From Isoetes taiwanensis (Eukaryota; Streptophyta; Lycopodiopsida; Isoetales; Isoetaceae), in NCBI GenBank assembly GCA_021234155.1, contig JAJEKV010000051.1, positions 5,770,698 through 5,834,697 on the forward strand: 64,000 bases of DNA. Direction: 5' to 3'. Positions 30,760 through 43,700 of this stretch are shown here, piece after piece. The position numbers were made by a program, and so were the translations under genes. How positions within the stretch are numbered: position 1 is the stretch's first letter; the number at the start of each line of letters is the position of its first letter. The notes beneath the pieces are model-generated. The model was not told the origin of the DNA and ran no database searches. It saw only the letters and a list, made by a program, of their open reading frames with translations.

Positions 30760-33700
30760 TGGTAACTGCTCCAAACCTCTTGTGATTTGTAAAATGGCGG
30801 TCACCTGCGTTCTCGATGGCGGATGTTTCAACCGGGTAACCGTGGGCATCATCTCGTCCTTCGTATTGTGGTGTGGTTTCCTTCTCCCCGTCGAACAGCC
30901 GCCATGGCCATCCTCTGCGCTAAGTCCTCTGCTTGGAGTCGCTATTAGGCTAGAACTCGAGATGGTTTTCTTAGTTTAGGGTATTGTTTGTGTGGAGTAA
31001 CCTGCCTCCTCTTTGTCGGGAAAAATATGGTCGGGGCATTTTGAGCTTATGCTAAACATCAGTCGTTGAAGCAGAGAAGGATGTGCCAGAAGCTCGATCT
31101 TGTAACAACATCAGCGATGGCATATGATGGCTGCAAAGGATTCTGCAGTATCGGCATGGATTTTTACCCTGAAAATTTTTAAGGGTTGCAGGGGCGGCCA
31201 AAGGAAGGATGCCATAGACAGGTTATGTTGCCCCTCTTTGCAGAGCTTTCATGATTTAATTCTTCTGCAGGATATTCAGGAGATGCATCTCAGTTTGAAG
31301 ATAGATTTGCAGGCTCCTTGGCTGCTGTAAAAGAACTTGATAGTCTAAGTATCCTCAACATTTATCTGTTGAAAACGAATCATGATTATTGACTTGAATT
31401 TGTGCCAGAGGATCTATGGTAGTCAAGTGAAATGCAGGAATAATGGTCAATCGAAGATATATAATTTCTTTTTTTTGATGTTGAATGTGCATTAAAATCA
31501 GCTGTTGCCAGATTCAGATTACCTGATGAGATTGTTCCGAAGCCAAGGACAATAATTAAATATTTTTTTACGCAAATTATGGACGAGCTACCTCCTGTTT
31601 TAAAATTCACAGTTTGTTCAAGACTGTTAGTATGGGGTTAAAAATGGACACTGAAAGTGGGCAGAATTGGGTCCAACAGTGGCAACATGCAGATAGATGG
31701 AAGCATATGGGAAAACCTTTCAGACAACATGGTGGATAGACAAGGGAACTGCTGATTTTCTCGAAGGTGACACTTATTGCTGCTATGGCTTTGGCGTCTA
31801 TTGGCGTTCTGGGGGAGTTCATCTGAATTCGATTTGGAGTCTGATGTTAGCAACGATGCTGACTCTGATAAGATCCCTTCATGAAAAAATCAGACTTGGG
31901 CATTCTTTGTTTACAAGGTAAAGGTACGAAATTTTTTATGTCTGCATTAGCCATGTGCAAAAGCAAAGTATTATTTTTATGTTATGATCATGTGACACTT
32001 AGGTAGTTGCCTCAACGACAAAGAAGTAACATATTTTTCGGTGGTCACGGGTGGTGCCCTGAGGTAAAACACCTAAGAAGTTTGCTAGATGCAATACATT
32101 TCAATCATACCGTGTATGCCTTTATCCTCCAAAGCTTCAAACTGTTGTAGTTGAGAATATTAAAGAAGTGTGAGTTAGTCAGCAGATCTCTAGCTTAGTG
32201 GGAGGTGCCTATAAGAATTTCATCCTCCTTTTTCTCACTTTTGTACATAATATAGGTTTTAATCTTGAATTTTGTCAATACAAACCTTCAAGCTTCAATC
32301 TTGAATCAATTTATGGCTGTTATTTTTATCAACGCAGATCAAGCTCTAAACTTCGTTCCTTGGATTCTTCTATGTGCTCCTTTCCAGTATTTTAGTGGTA
32401 TTTTCAATGGCCTGCATGTTTAAAAACCAATCACTTATTCGCTGATTTGAAGGAGTTCACTAATTTATTGGTTTAAGGGGATTCATTGATTCGCTGTATC
32501 TTTTAATTCAAGCTTTCGCAAGTCAATAACCCTCCATTGTTTGAGTTTGGTAAGTATTTTTACTTTGTTAATAAGCTTAGGGATGTATTGATTGATGTTG
32601 ATATAGATTTTTAATGCTAGTACATTGGCTCCAAGAAATGGAAGTAATGGGCTTTCCAAAGTATTGTGAGAAGTAGTGATGGGCCGTCCCAATTTTTCTA
32701 TGGTTGGTTGTGTACCATGTTATGAATGATTTAGGATTGCAAGTCATCTAGAATTTAAGCAGAAGACTACCAGGATATTGAAATACAAGGAAAAGTCCAT
32801 TTGCTTGCAAAACTTTTCATCTTTTCTACCATTTTGTTCTCTATGTTTCAAGGCAAAATTGAAAATTATTTGGGACCTTATTATAGGGGCTCCAACAATA
32901 GGCCATATAGTAAGTTTTAAAAGCAATGGTTGGCAGATCAAAAAAATTAAATACATAAATACATATCTCATAGCTCACTTCCCCAAACTCGAATCTGAGA
33001 ATAGCCATTGTCTTTTCCAAGTGAAAATGATAAGACACCACACTATTCCACCGAATGATGCCATGGGTGAAGGGATCAAGGGAGTAGCCATTATTCAATG
33101 CATTAACTTGGTCTAAACTACCTTTTTGCATAGTCTTCAAGTGAAAGAAGGGATCAAGGGAGTACCCATCATCCCATGCGTTAACTTGGCATGAACTACC
33201 TTTTTCGTCTTACTACAAGAGATCAAATCCCTCTTCCAAACCTGTGCTTCAAGATAAGATGAAGTACTTTGACAATCCATGTTCTGACTCAAAACAAATT
33301 GTAAAACATTTATATGATCCCAATTTTATTAACTCTATGGTCTTTTTAATGCATAGGTATTCATAGAAAGTAAAATGCCTTATGCTTAAAACTCAATATA
33401 TTAGTGTAACATATATGTCAAATTGGTTGTGAAGAACTTCAAAGTTAGATATTTGTAGGAATCAATGTGTTAGTGTAGCGTATTTGCAAATTGGTTGCTA
33501 AAAACTTGAAAGTTAGAAGGTGATGTTAGATCACATTCAAAGTTAGAAGTGAATTTGTGTTGGAGAAGAGTAATTACAAAACATCCATGTGCACACACAT
33601 TCGTGTAAAATGCAACTTGGTATAAACATGTATATCATGTTTAAAATATGACTTAGTTTACTATTAGCATCATATCTACAAGTTCCCATCTTATGGCAAT

Positions 33701-34496
33701 GTTGCATATTCTGCCCAGCGTTGCTGGGCACCGTAACTAGTTATTAATAAAACTGGTTGATCATGGGTCCCTTAATCAGCCACGAACCAGAGTTCAACAA
33801 GTTCAACGAAATTCCTTATCGAAGCACATAGAACAAGACATCAAAACCTTCGAGATTCTTTCCAGGCACATTTCGGTCCCCAACAGACTTGCCTTACAAG
33901 TTTTGAGGCAAACCGAGGCCTAAGAGAAATCGCAGTTTTTGGGGCCCTTGGCTTTTGGAAACGCAAATCTTGCTGCTTCAGATCACCTGCAACTCATGCT
34001 CATGATCAAAACGGCATCTAGAGAGCCAAGAAATAATTTCTAGCCAATTTCGAGCCGGTTCCAAGAAGGTCTCAATCCATTCCAAACGGTTGTTGCCTTT
34101 TTAGAAAACTGCCCTTCAACTTGGTTAAAGATTCTTATTATCGTCTCATATAGTCTTTTATAGATCACTCTTGACTTCTTTCATCCCAGCCTCTAACTAA
34201 AGCCCTGATACAATGTAGTAGATCTTCGCTAAACTAGGGCAACCAATCGCATCAAATCACATCTACCGCCTTTACCCTCGGAATCCCTGATTCCCCGCGA
34301 TGCCACAAGGTCCCTGACTCAGATTTGATGCCTGTGAATCATAGAAGACTGATTCAGAGAATTCCAGAGGCTCCTGCCACATCAAGCATGCCTTGGCCTG
34401 AAATTCCTAGATTGTTAAATAAGGCCCCAAAATCCCTAATCGGTTGGCTCTTCATGGAGCTCAAGAGCCGAATTTGGCCCGTCCTGGGTTGAAGTT
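30760..34496. other. Non-coding DNA between the direct repeats
   Basis: No gene recognised. A stretch 31462-31632 on the + strand reads openly (FFDVECALKSAVARFRLPDE, then PKPRTIIKYFFTQI and MDELPPVLKF), and 31271-31345 gives SGDASQFEDRFAGSLAAV. These look like relics of a real protein-coding gene, but I cannot name it. The rest shows neither domains nor repeats. Confidence 0.4.
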
Positions 34497-35190
34497 CGTT
34501 CATCCAACGGTTGTCAAAGGCCCCTCACATACACAGTACGTACATACACAATAAAACTAAGGCCCTTTTTTCGATGCGACTTCTTAAAAATACCGGTACC
34601 GCCATATCGTATATACAATTTATTAGAGCGCCATTTGTGACAAAGATAAAAAATGAGACACACAAATTTAAACTTTCCGCGCTGCATAGTCGTCATAAAA
34701 TACGATACCATTAGAATATTAGTGGGAAACTAGTCTTATTTTTATGTGGCGATCACATGATTTTTTTTTTTTTTGAATACCGCCCCATCTTTGTCAAATC
34801 CAGCAGATCACATCAGCCATTTACATGGAGGAGGTTTAGCAACTGAATCCTGTTCCCAGCAGCTACCTAGAATCAATGACATGGCCTAAGTATTATGCAT
34901 GTGAACCAAAAATTTCTATGTGCTGATTTTTTGAAATTGAATTTGTGCTACCTCGACCCCACGGTATTTGGGACCTCGGCTCTCATGCATAGTGTATGGC
35001 GCGATCTTCGACCCAAAAAAGACTCGTTTGCTTAAATAAATTTCTCTGTTGTTTCAAATGGAGGGCCAAAAACTTGCCATGTAAATCGCCCTTTAGTTAC
35101 AAGAATTTGTTGCGACAGTAGTCCCCGCCATTAGTTTGTTTTTTTAGTGGGTGTTTATGTTGTTGTTTGTTAATGGTGTGTTATGGGAGA
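34497..35190. repeat. 690-bp direct repeat, right copy
   Basis: Partner of 29990-30676; contains an added T-run at 34760-34774. Confidence 0.85.
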
Positions 35191-35550
35191 TGATGTTTTT
35201 TTGTTTGGAAAAAAAATAAAAACTCAAAAAACATTGTCAAGTTCATGAATAACATATAAACCATTAAAATAGCACAAATCCCATAACACATCAAAACAAA
35301 AAAAATTTAATTTTTTTTTCGATACAAAACGCGACCGCTGCCAAACACTTCTGACAATACATGGGTGCGACGCAAAAACACTTCATTAAAAGATGCGTCG
35401 TCGAAAACTTTTAGTGCTATTGAAGCTTAAACTATGATCCCTTTTGGACCCATGAATAAGTGTCAGATTCCATAAGATCCTGACTAGGGTGTATATATTC
35501 ATATTAATACAAGCTGGAAAAACCCGTTTCTAACCTTGGAATTAAAGCAT
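35191..35550. other. Spacer, nothing recognised
   Basis: AT-rich sequence between the right direct repeat and the LINE tail. Confidence 0.5.
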
Positions 35551-35684
35551 CTTTCATATGGAAGGAAGGAAGGAAGGTTCTTTTATCGTCCGCGGAGGCC
35601 AATCGGCCTATGGGACCCAAATTACACGGGTGTGCAAAGAAGCCCGTTGCTACCGGATTAAACCCCCCTTAGGAGGGAAAACCG

Positions 35685-37942
35685 TCAAGAAGAACAACAC
35701 CCGGCCGAATTTAAAACTGTACAAATATACATATACACATGAATTTCCGGCACCTCAGGTAGGCGCTCGGGGGCAGAGGTAAGTCCGCAGATCCAAAACC
35801 TCCTGGAGGTAGGAGCCAAGGGATCGAACCGACGCTGCATTGAGTAGCTTCGGCAGGCGGCACCGATCGCACTAAGAGAATGTGGCGAGCCCGAATCGAC
35901 TATAGGTCGACAGCTGGAAGGCATGGCTTTCATCCTCAACAACCCCCCGGCAATACCGACAAAGCTCCCTGGCGCGGCTCCAACCCACCGACCCGTCTCA
36001 AGCCGAAGATGATGGGCCCCGCTCGAATGGACGCTGATGATCCCGCGCTTCTTCATGGGCCTCGAACCGTGGTGGGGTTTATGTGATGTTTGTAGTGTGC
36101 CACCTTTACCTGTTCCGAGCATGGTGGAACCGTGAGCTTCCCAGAAACAAGAGTTTAAGTACCCCTCGGCCTATCCCTACGGGCGTCAGGTGCACGCGGG
36201 ACGCACATAGGACGTTCCAAAGACGCTAGCCACCGGGCTCTCTTTGTCCTTCCAACAAGCCCCCGAAGTCGCTGCGGTGCTCATCGCCACCGGTGTAAGC
36301 CAAGGAGCCGAGTGTCGCCCATGCGCGACCACCTTCCAAAATAAACAATGTGTCTATCGAGGGGTCGCATGATGCGCAGGGGCATGAATCCCGCCTCCCG
36401 CAACAAGATCCGATATGGGGCGAGGGCTTGACCCCAAGTGCCCGGCAAAAAAATGCCTTCGGACCTGCTCTAAGTCGGTTCCAAGTCGCCAAAAGACACC
36501 ACTTTGGGCCCCACACCTCGACCCCATACGTAAGAACCGCTCCACCGGTGCGGGAACAAATGTGATTTGGTGGCCCCAGTCATACTTCGCCCCGGTGACT
36601 ATTGTTTTGCATTGCGCATGCGCCTTCTAACCTCGGGGTCACCCAAAGGCAAATGGATGCATCCCAATACATTGAGGACGGAAATTCCACCCCGTGTACT
36701 TGTAGCCGGGTGTAACCTCTACCATCCGCCTCGATAAGTGAGCCGAAGGTGCTAGATGACGGAGGAGGATATGAGGACCATCTTAGTCTTGGCCGGGGTT
36801 GACACGCATGTCCGCCGCTGGCAGAATGTGGCCGGGGGCATCTAGGTGTGCCTGCATGCCCTCCGGGTGTATGGGCCAAGAGGTCCACATCATCCGATAG
36901 ATGAGCTGCCGGGGATGACTGGTGCAAGAGTCAGATACCGTCCCCCAATTGGCGGCAAGCCGGGCTTCCAACCGGTCAATGTAAAGTCCAAAGAGTGTGG
37001 GTGAGAGAGGACAACCTTGCCTAACTCCAATGCTACCGGGCAAATGATCGCCCTTCCGGTTGCATGCGGCTCGCGGCTCGTGCGACCGTACATTGCGGCA
37101 GATCCATAGGGAACCCCGGATGGTGCAATCTCGCCCACAACTTTTCCCCGGTAATCGCGGTTAAAAGCTTTTGCAAAGTCCACAAAACAAGAATGCAGTC
37201 CTCTCGGCGGTTCCTGGCCGCCCCCACTGTGGCCCCGAGTGTGAAGATGTGATCAATGGTCGAATGTCGGGTCGGAAGCCTTTGCTCGGGTAAGTGCCCC
37301 GACTTCCGCCGCCTCCGCCCATCCGTTACCTCATTGCTCGGGAGAGCTTGGCAAACACCGAGCCGACCATGATGGTTCGGTAATTGGTCGGGCGATTGTG
37401 GGTCCCCCGCCTTTGTAGATCGGAACAACCTCTTTGTGGTCCATGACCGGGAAAACCTCTTGCGGCCTGTTGAACAAAGGTAAAGAAAGACGGGCACCAT
37501 GGGCCGCCCCGCCCACTTGAGCAACTCCGCTTGCGGGGCCGCCCAAGTCCGGCGCCTTCCCATCGTAAAGGCCGGTGCTGCCCCTCTTCGACATCTTCTT
37601 CTCGCGGATCACCGCCGTGGGCCATGTTCGTGGGGGCACATCGTCCGTGTTCGGGGGACCATAAAGTTGCAGGTGTATCGCTCCCATTGCACCGCCGTGA
37701 TGTTCCCCGTAGGGTCGTGGGGGCTCGGCAGAGTACCCCCGTGCCGTAAAGTTCTCGGGTGGGCGCCCGATGAGGGCCAAACATTTCTCCTTGGTGCCTT
37801 GCCGTACCTTGCCTTTGTTTCCTTGAGGAAGGCACGGTAATGGCTGGTGGCCTGAGCTCGCGTGTCCTGATCCACGATGAGACAGAGTGGTCGAATCGAA
37901 AAGAACTCTAATTTTGGATTCTTGTTCTTCAAATTTAGCCAA
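35685..37942 (-). pseudogene. LINE reverse transcriptase remnant
   Basis: Fragments on the - strand in shifting frames: VVPIYKGGG with a following NYRTIMVGSVFAKL-like block (37563-37326), MDFAKAFNRDYRGKVV (37183), GVRQGCPLSPTLFGLYIDRL (37043-36783), DDVDLLAHTPGG (near 36900) and, at the C-terminus, GAHHLRLETGRW (near 36000). These are RT motifs A, B and C and the zinc-domain lead-in seen intact in the 9.9 kb element. Frequent single-base shifts break it. Confidence 0.75.
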
Positions 37943-38363
37943 GCAAATGCCACAGCACTATGTGGGGGCCTTTCTTACAAGGATCGAACACTCATTTGCT
38001 AGGAACAAAATTCTCAAATCCTTGAAAAACATTCGCTATTCCAACCTAAATTGGGGACGGATGGTATGTTTATATTGTTAGGCTGGATGGATCGAGGCGA
38101 TGGATTGTTGGAGTATTAATGCATTTGGTCATACCACTCCTCCAGCATGTTCATTCACATCTACTATTTCAGATGAGATTTCACATGTGGCTTTAAGAAG
38201 TAGCAGTTTATCAGTTTTCGGGGAAGCATTGACACTAATTATAGTAAATCCTGGCAGCTAGTATAGTGCCATTTTTTATGCCAGAAACACGTGTGTGGAA
38301 TCCAAAAGGTCACATAAAAAACATTGTGCTGGAGCAATAACATTGCTAATCAGTCTCAACCTC

Positions 38364-39130
38364 CTAACTAGCACCCCCTCTATGACGGACGTCTCTGACC
38401 TGGGCCAGCTGCTGCCGGCGGGACTCCTGTTGCATCGGGGTGAGATCTTGGTCGACATACAGAGCAGTCCCCTTCAGTTGCCTACTCTGACGCAGGATGG
38501 CCTCACGTACTCGCATGTCTGCCACCGTAAAGGTGACAACGCGCGGGCGATCTGTGCGTTGAGTCCCAAGGCGGCTTGCTTTAGCAATGTGTACCGTAGT
38601 CGGAAATGCCATTCGAGATAGGATCTCATCCTGGATGCACTTGGTGAGATCTTCTCCTGCCTCCTCCGAGAGTCCACGCACCACCACATTATGACGTCGG
38701 CGGCTCTGCCCCTGCTGCTCACTCCCAGCAGGTGACGTCTGTTGGCTGGAGTGTGTGGGCTGCTCACGACGAGGGCGGTGTGGTGTGCGAGATGGAGCAG
38801 GTGGTGTTTGTCTGCCTGTTTGGCGACCTGTGGGCTGTGGGGCATGTGCGCTTGGCTGTCCCTGTGTTGCGGCCTCTGCTGCCTGGAGTCGGGAGCCTAG
38901 CTCCTGTTGGAATCTCTGCTGCTTGGCTAACTCATTTGTGCAGTGCCGTAGGTGTTCATGGACCTCAGCATGGAGGCCCCTGCCTTGCTGGGCAATGGTT
39001 GCTCTGAGCTCCTCAGATCTCCCCGATCTTGTGTCTCACCCCTACTGGCAGTGGTTCTTAGCTCTCCGGCCTCCCGGCCGGCTTCGGGACGGGCTGGCTC
39101 GACAAGCCAGATCAAGGGTGGCATAACCCT
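38364..39130 (-). pseudogene. LINE ORF1 remnant (RRM-like and C-terminal region)
   Basis: Frame 38687-38364 reads VVRGLSEEAGEDLTKCIQDE, then VTFTVADMRVREAILRQSR and LKGTALYVDQDLTPMQQESR. This is the pattern of L1/CR1-type ORF1 proteins, in which an RRM-like domain ends in a V-F---K--IL--AR-LKGT--Y---DLT block. Upstream, 39130-38927 gives a charged stretch (PARPEAGREAGELRTT) that may be ORF1's N-terminal part, separated by stops. Such proteins bind element RNA during retrotransposition. Confidence 0.7.
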
Positions 39131-39172
39131 TCGACTTGAGGCGGGAAATAGTTGCTTCTGACTTCTGACAAG

Positions 39173-39608
39173 GAAGAAAGAGAAGGCGACACATCCAGCG
39201 AATTTTGAAGAAAGAGAACGCGACACATCTAGCGAAGAATTTTGAAGAAAGAGAACACGACACATCCAGCGAAGAATTTTGAAGAAAGAGAAGGCGGCAC
39301 ATCCAGCAAGAATTTTGAAGAAAGAGAACGTGACACATCCAACTAAGAATTTTGAAGAAAGAGAAGGCGACACATCCAACGAATTTTGAGTGTTCTAGAA
39401 CCTGAAACACTCTATTGGCGGATGGGAAGGAAGAACACAAGCTTGGTTCAAATAGGCTTTTTGGAATAGGTTGAAATAGGATGGGAAGGAAGAACACAAG
39501 GAAGAAATAGGTTGAAATAGGATGGGAAGGAATAACACAAGGAAGAAAGAGAAGGCGACACATCCAGCAAATTTTGAGTGTTCTAGAACCTGAAACACTC
39601 TATTGGCG
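39173..39608. repeat. Tandem 34-37 bp repeat upstream of LINE ORF1
   Basis: Six units beginning GAAGAAAGAGAA and containing CGACACATCCAGCGAA run 39173-39387, with a seventh at about 39543. The unit end GTTCTAGAACCTGAAAC occurs at 39391 and 39577. Between them, GAATAGGTTGAAATAGGATG is itself repeated. They sit where a - strand LINE would have its 5' UTR. Confidence 0.85.
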
Positions 39609-41862
39609 CGCCACGGGTCGCCTTGATGGGATATAGAGAGAGAAAGGGAAAAAAGCAAGGCTATAGAGAGAGCTGAAAAGCAAGACTAGAGAGACAGAAC
39701 AGGGAGAAAGAAGGCTAGAGAGACAGTGGAAAAGGAAGGAGAGAAAGAGAAGGCTAGAGAGAGAAAGTGTCTAAAGAGAGAAGGTGAGCTAGAGAGAGAA
39801 AGGAGCTAGAGAGAGAATGTGAGCAAGGCGCTAGAGAAATACAAGCAATTCAATGTAGTGGCGACAACTCACAAGTAAGGAGGAATTATGCCAAATACCT
39901 TGATTCTAAAAATCCATTTTTATTTCCTGATGTTCTAAGCAACACATAGTTTTTCCTTCTCTCCAATTCTTAGTAAAATCCTTTAGTTCCTATAGGGTGA
40001 TATGTTCCTATAAGGTCATGTGAGATATAGAGAGGCATGGGTCATATTGCAATGCCAAGATACACATCTTTATTATTTGACGTTCTCTTCTATGCCATAT
40101 AATCCTTGCTATCACATCTCTTATGATATAATAGAATGTCAAGCTAAACCTTGAAATTTAATGGCCGAAATTATGGGTATGCAAAACTAAATGCCAAGAT
40201 TTACATCTTTATTAGTAAAGAACTTTGTACACAACTTTCTGTTGTATTGGCCAATATGATAAGGGTAAATCCAGGTGAATTTTATATTTTTGATCATAAA
40301 AAATGGGCTGAACATATTATGTCTTCTTTGATGGCATTACTACTAACTTTAAGTTGTGGTATAAGGCTTTATGCATTGGGGTACATTGTTACCATAATAC
40401 TAAAGTGAACTTTGAAAGAACAGCGCTGGGTAAGCAAAGAATTTAAATCAATATTTGTGTTATTTTAAAGGGAGCTAGTTGAACATGCTAGGCTTCTTCA
40501 GGTAACAAATGCTTTGCTATTAAATTATAAGTTGATGCACAAGGCTCTATCCACATGTATGCAAGGCCATAATTATTGGAAGGAGTGCTTTGATCGCTAT
40601 AATGTCTATGATTATTTTCCATTCTATTTATTACCCATCATTCTGATTTTCTGTTCACCTTTCAAAGCACGAAACCTCCAAGTTTTAGAAGATATCACAA
40701 GGCCATGTCCAATAGGGTATTCAACAGCAGAAACTATTGTAGTTTTATCTTACTTGGATCATTATTTTGATGGTGATTATGGAGAATATACCATAGAAAA
40801 TTTTGGCTTCTGATCCCTCTCTTAAACATCCTACATAAATAGCTCCATGGCCATATGCAGATCTCAAATGCAATGCATGAGGAACCATGAAATGCCCAAG
40901 TAATTATGCTGATCCTTTCTGCTAGAAGGCAAGGTCTCTTGAAGCTGACATAAGATTATGTGCAGAAGAAAATAGAACAATAGGTCATCAGGGTTAAGCT
41001 GGAGTTAACAAGGAACATGAATATACTATAGCTCTGCCATAGACCAGTGTCTTATGCTTAAGAGCAGGGCAGGCTTTACAACATATGAAGTGCAAGGTTT
41101 TAATGCTTATTGCGGACTGTAAATAGGATAATACTATGGATGTACAGTTATATTCTGATGATACAAATAATTGAGTAGATTTTTTAACTTGAATAGATAA
41201 ATACATGTCATGTTTGCATCTCCTTTATTTCTGGTGCCTAAATGGTAAATGGTACAAGGTTGGATCTACCTTCTATTTTGATAATTTAAACATGCAAGGC
41301 GAAGAGCGAAGAGCCCAAGAGATCCGTAGCTTACCTGTGATGGCTTTTTCCAAGGCTAACATGCATCTGGTTTCATTGCAGGTAACGAGATTTCTTGCTC
41401 CTATGTGTGTTTTCCCATTTATTCAAGTTGGAAAACTACAAGACATCATGATATTGAAGAGATATTTTTGAGAAGTTTATTGAGCTCTATGGTGTTAATT
41501 TAGTATAAGAGGAAAATTCTAAACTCTATTTTTAATCTTGTGTTGTTCTCTGATCCAATTTTGAACTCTTTTTGAAGGTAAATATTATGTATTGAACAAG
41601 GAAATTAATTGGATTGACAAAAGAAAATTGTTCCTGGTTATAATATATGGTAGTTTCTTTTGCTTTGATAAATGCTGACCATTTTAAGGCTTAAGTAAGT
41701 GTGCAATTTTGGCTTAAGGATGCATATTGACCAGAAGTGATCTTTGCAAAAGTCCATGGAGGGTAAAAGTCTGTTTACAGATTTAAAAGTCCCCCCCCCT
41801 CTTATATGCATGGAAGTTGGGGGATATGTAATCCTTTGACACTGACCAAGTTTGCAGAAACA
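39609..41862. other. No gene recognised; purine-rich start
   Basis: 39620-39835 is a GA-rich stretch with many TAGAGAGAGAAAG-like units. From 39840 on the DNA is AT-rich. Short frames (40151-40408, 40514-40813, 41205-41471) resemble nothing known. 40930-41000 reads KARSLEADIRLCAEENRT, which could be an old exon, but this is weak. Confidence 0.4.
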
Positions 41863-42443
41863 CTATGTGGATTGGGAGGGAATCCAAGCAAATAATTGGG
41901 CATATGTTAATTTTTCCTTATCTACCCATGAAAAAGCGCAGGGTGATTGCTTCCATTCGCACAGGTGCACACCACCTCCGCATTGAGACAGGGAGATGGA
42001 TTCGGGAGCCGCGTGAGGACAGAGTCTGTCAGTGCTGTCAACAGGGCACCATTGAGGATGAAAGTCACGCCCTCCATGCCTGTCCGGCGTACCAGCATAT
42101 CCGGGCTTGGTATGCTCGGTTAGTTGTGCCCCATCAGGCCTTGCATGAGCTACTGAGCACGGCCTCTGTAGGCTTGTTGGGATCGTACCTCCAGGAGGTA
42201 ATGGATACGCGGACTCAGTTATGCCCCCTCGTCCGGGCATTAAACTGTATTTTGTGATTATGTATATAATCGTGCGGTATGTGATCGCGATCCTTATTGC
42301 TACTAAGGTTTTTCCCCCGAAAACCCTTTGGGGCGGGGGTTTTTTAATCCTGGTAGTAATACGCCTGTTGCTCTCTCTTTGTACTTGGGTCCCATAGGCC
42401 AGTTGGTCTCCGTGGACGATAAAATCATATTCTATTCTATTCT
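41863..42443 (+). mobile_element. 5'-truncated LINE copy: zinc domain, 3' stem-loop, TTCTA tail
   Basis: An open frame 41865-42257 carries TGAHHLRIETGRWI, then VCQCCQQG and EDESHALHACPAY, the C-x2-C...H...C module that ends the LINE RT protein, followed by a natural stop. The conserved block with TTTTTTAATCC (42340-42352), the hairpin AGGCCA-GT-TGGTCT inside GTCC/GGAC (about 42390-42418) and two to three TTCTA units follow. Only the last ~130 codons are present, so the copy is truncated at its 5' end. Confidence 0.82.
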
Positions 42444-43695
42444 TATGAAGTACTTGAGTATGGCATTAAGAAAGATATTATATGGTGAATGTAAGCATCC
42501 CATATGGCTTTGTTTATGGAAAGAGTCACGTCAATGCTTTGATTTGATAAATGTCTAGTAAGTAAGGTGGGCATTAACATAGAAAATATATAGAAGTAAA
42601 AGTTCTAAAGCACATGATGTTTTTTTTCAATGCATGTGCCTCTTTAACAGATTGCATGTGCCTTCAATGGATGGTTTTTTATTGAATAGATGGAAAATAT
42701 CCAAGGACCCTAATACTATGAAATCAAATAAAAATATCCGACTCAGAACCTAAAATGGAAGCATGACCGGCTGGACATGGGGGCTGGGCAAAATATCAGG
42801 TGGAAGGCCGACCCAGTAAGGACTGAATTTAGCCCTTACCCTAATATCGTTGTGTATATATAAGGATGTTTCTGGCTCCTGGATTAAAATATTTGGCTAT
42901 GGCAAGAAGCTTGGGGCTCAGTATTTGGTATATCAATCGCATGGGTCTAATCTGCAGAAAACTCAGACATGCGGCGACAATTAATATGGAGAATGCTGAG
43001 CAAAGCAAGCAACAAAGTATGGCAATGAGCAAAAGAGAAGCCACTATGGTAGCTGATCAACAATCCATTAATCCTGCTCAAACTACTCAGATTTGAGATC
43101 AGATTAAGTATTATAATTACAGTAAGATGATTGATCTGTTTATAGAATAGTTAGATCTGAGATAATAATGGTTTACCTATCCTGGAGTCACAGATCTAAA
43201 GAAGTCTTAAATTGATGCAGATCTACTTATTATTGTGTAGGCTTAGGCTTATAGTAGATCTAGCATGATAAAAATGATTGCCAAATCTGCCATGATTATA
43301 GAATTATTGCAGATCTACTTATGATATATCCACTTATTGCAGTATAGATATGATTAGTGGTTTATTTATGTTTCTTGGATCCAAGGAGCTAGCAAATGGA
43401 GCTGCATAAGAGATGTTGCAATCTACTAGCATTCTAGACCTTAGGAGCATGGGCTAGGGTTGTTAATTGTTGTATTCATGCCTTTAGAACTGTTTATGCT
43501 TTACAAACAGGGTGAAGGGCTATAAACCCAGAAATTCTTATGATGCCTGCAACCATGTTCATAAGCAACCGTATTAACGCTTGTTTTTTGTTTGTTGTAG
43601 TGCAGGTAACAGGAATTTCTGCTCCCTACCATGTTTTCCTTGTGTTCATGTGATAATGATATTCTGGAGTATGAAATAAACTAAACATGCATATG
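42444..43695. other. Intergenic DNA, no gene seen
   Basis: AT-rich with small frames only. AGATCTACTTAT-type motifs recur at 43220-43330. Left flank of the copia element. Confidence 0.5.
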
Positions 43696-43700
43696 GATGT
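43696..43700. repeat. Target-site duplication GATGT, left
   Basis: Same five bases as 49435-49439, immediately outside the two LTRs. Confidence 0.9.

Larger units (their letters stand above)
35555..39608 (-). mobile_element. Decayed LINE with ORF1, RT and CTTC tail
   Basis: Reads on the - strand from a repeat-rich 5' region (39608-39173) through ORF1 remnants (39130-38364) and RT remnants (37942-35685). It ends in the stem-loop AGGCC-GATT-GGCCT (about 35599-35612 on +) and a CTTC tetramer tail (35562-35577). Its RT and 3' end are the same type as the 9.9-12.4 kb LINE. No endonuclease can be read between ORF1 and RT, where only about 400 bp remain. It is clearly GC-richer than its surroundings. 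Confidence 0.78.

Noticed and set aside
29990..35190. LTR retrotransposon with 690-bp LTRs
   Set aside because: Repeats lack TG...CA ends, target duplication, primer site and purine tract, and no gag or pol is seen between them.
39163..39398. CRISPR-like array
   Set aside because: Units of 34-37 bp are contiguous with no unique spacers, and this is eukaryotic nuclear DNA.
39042..39658. - strand frames rich in CVAFSFFK and LFLQNSS repeats
   Set aside because: They are readings of the tandem repeat in several frames at once; no single conserved protein.
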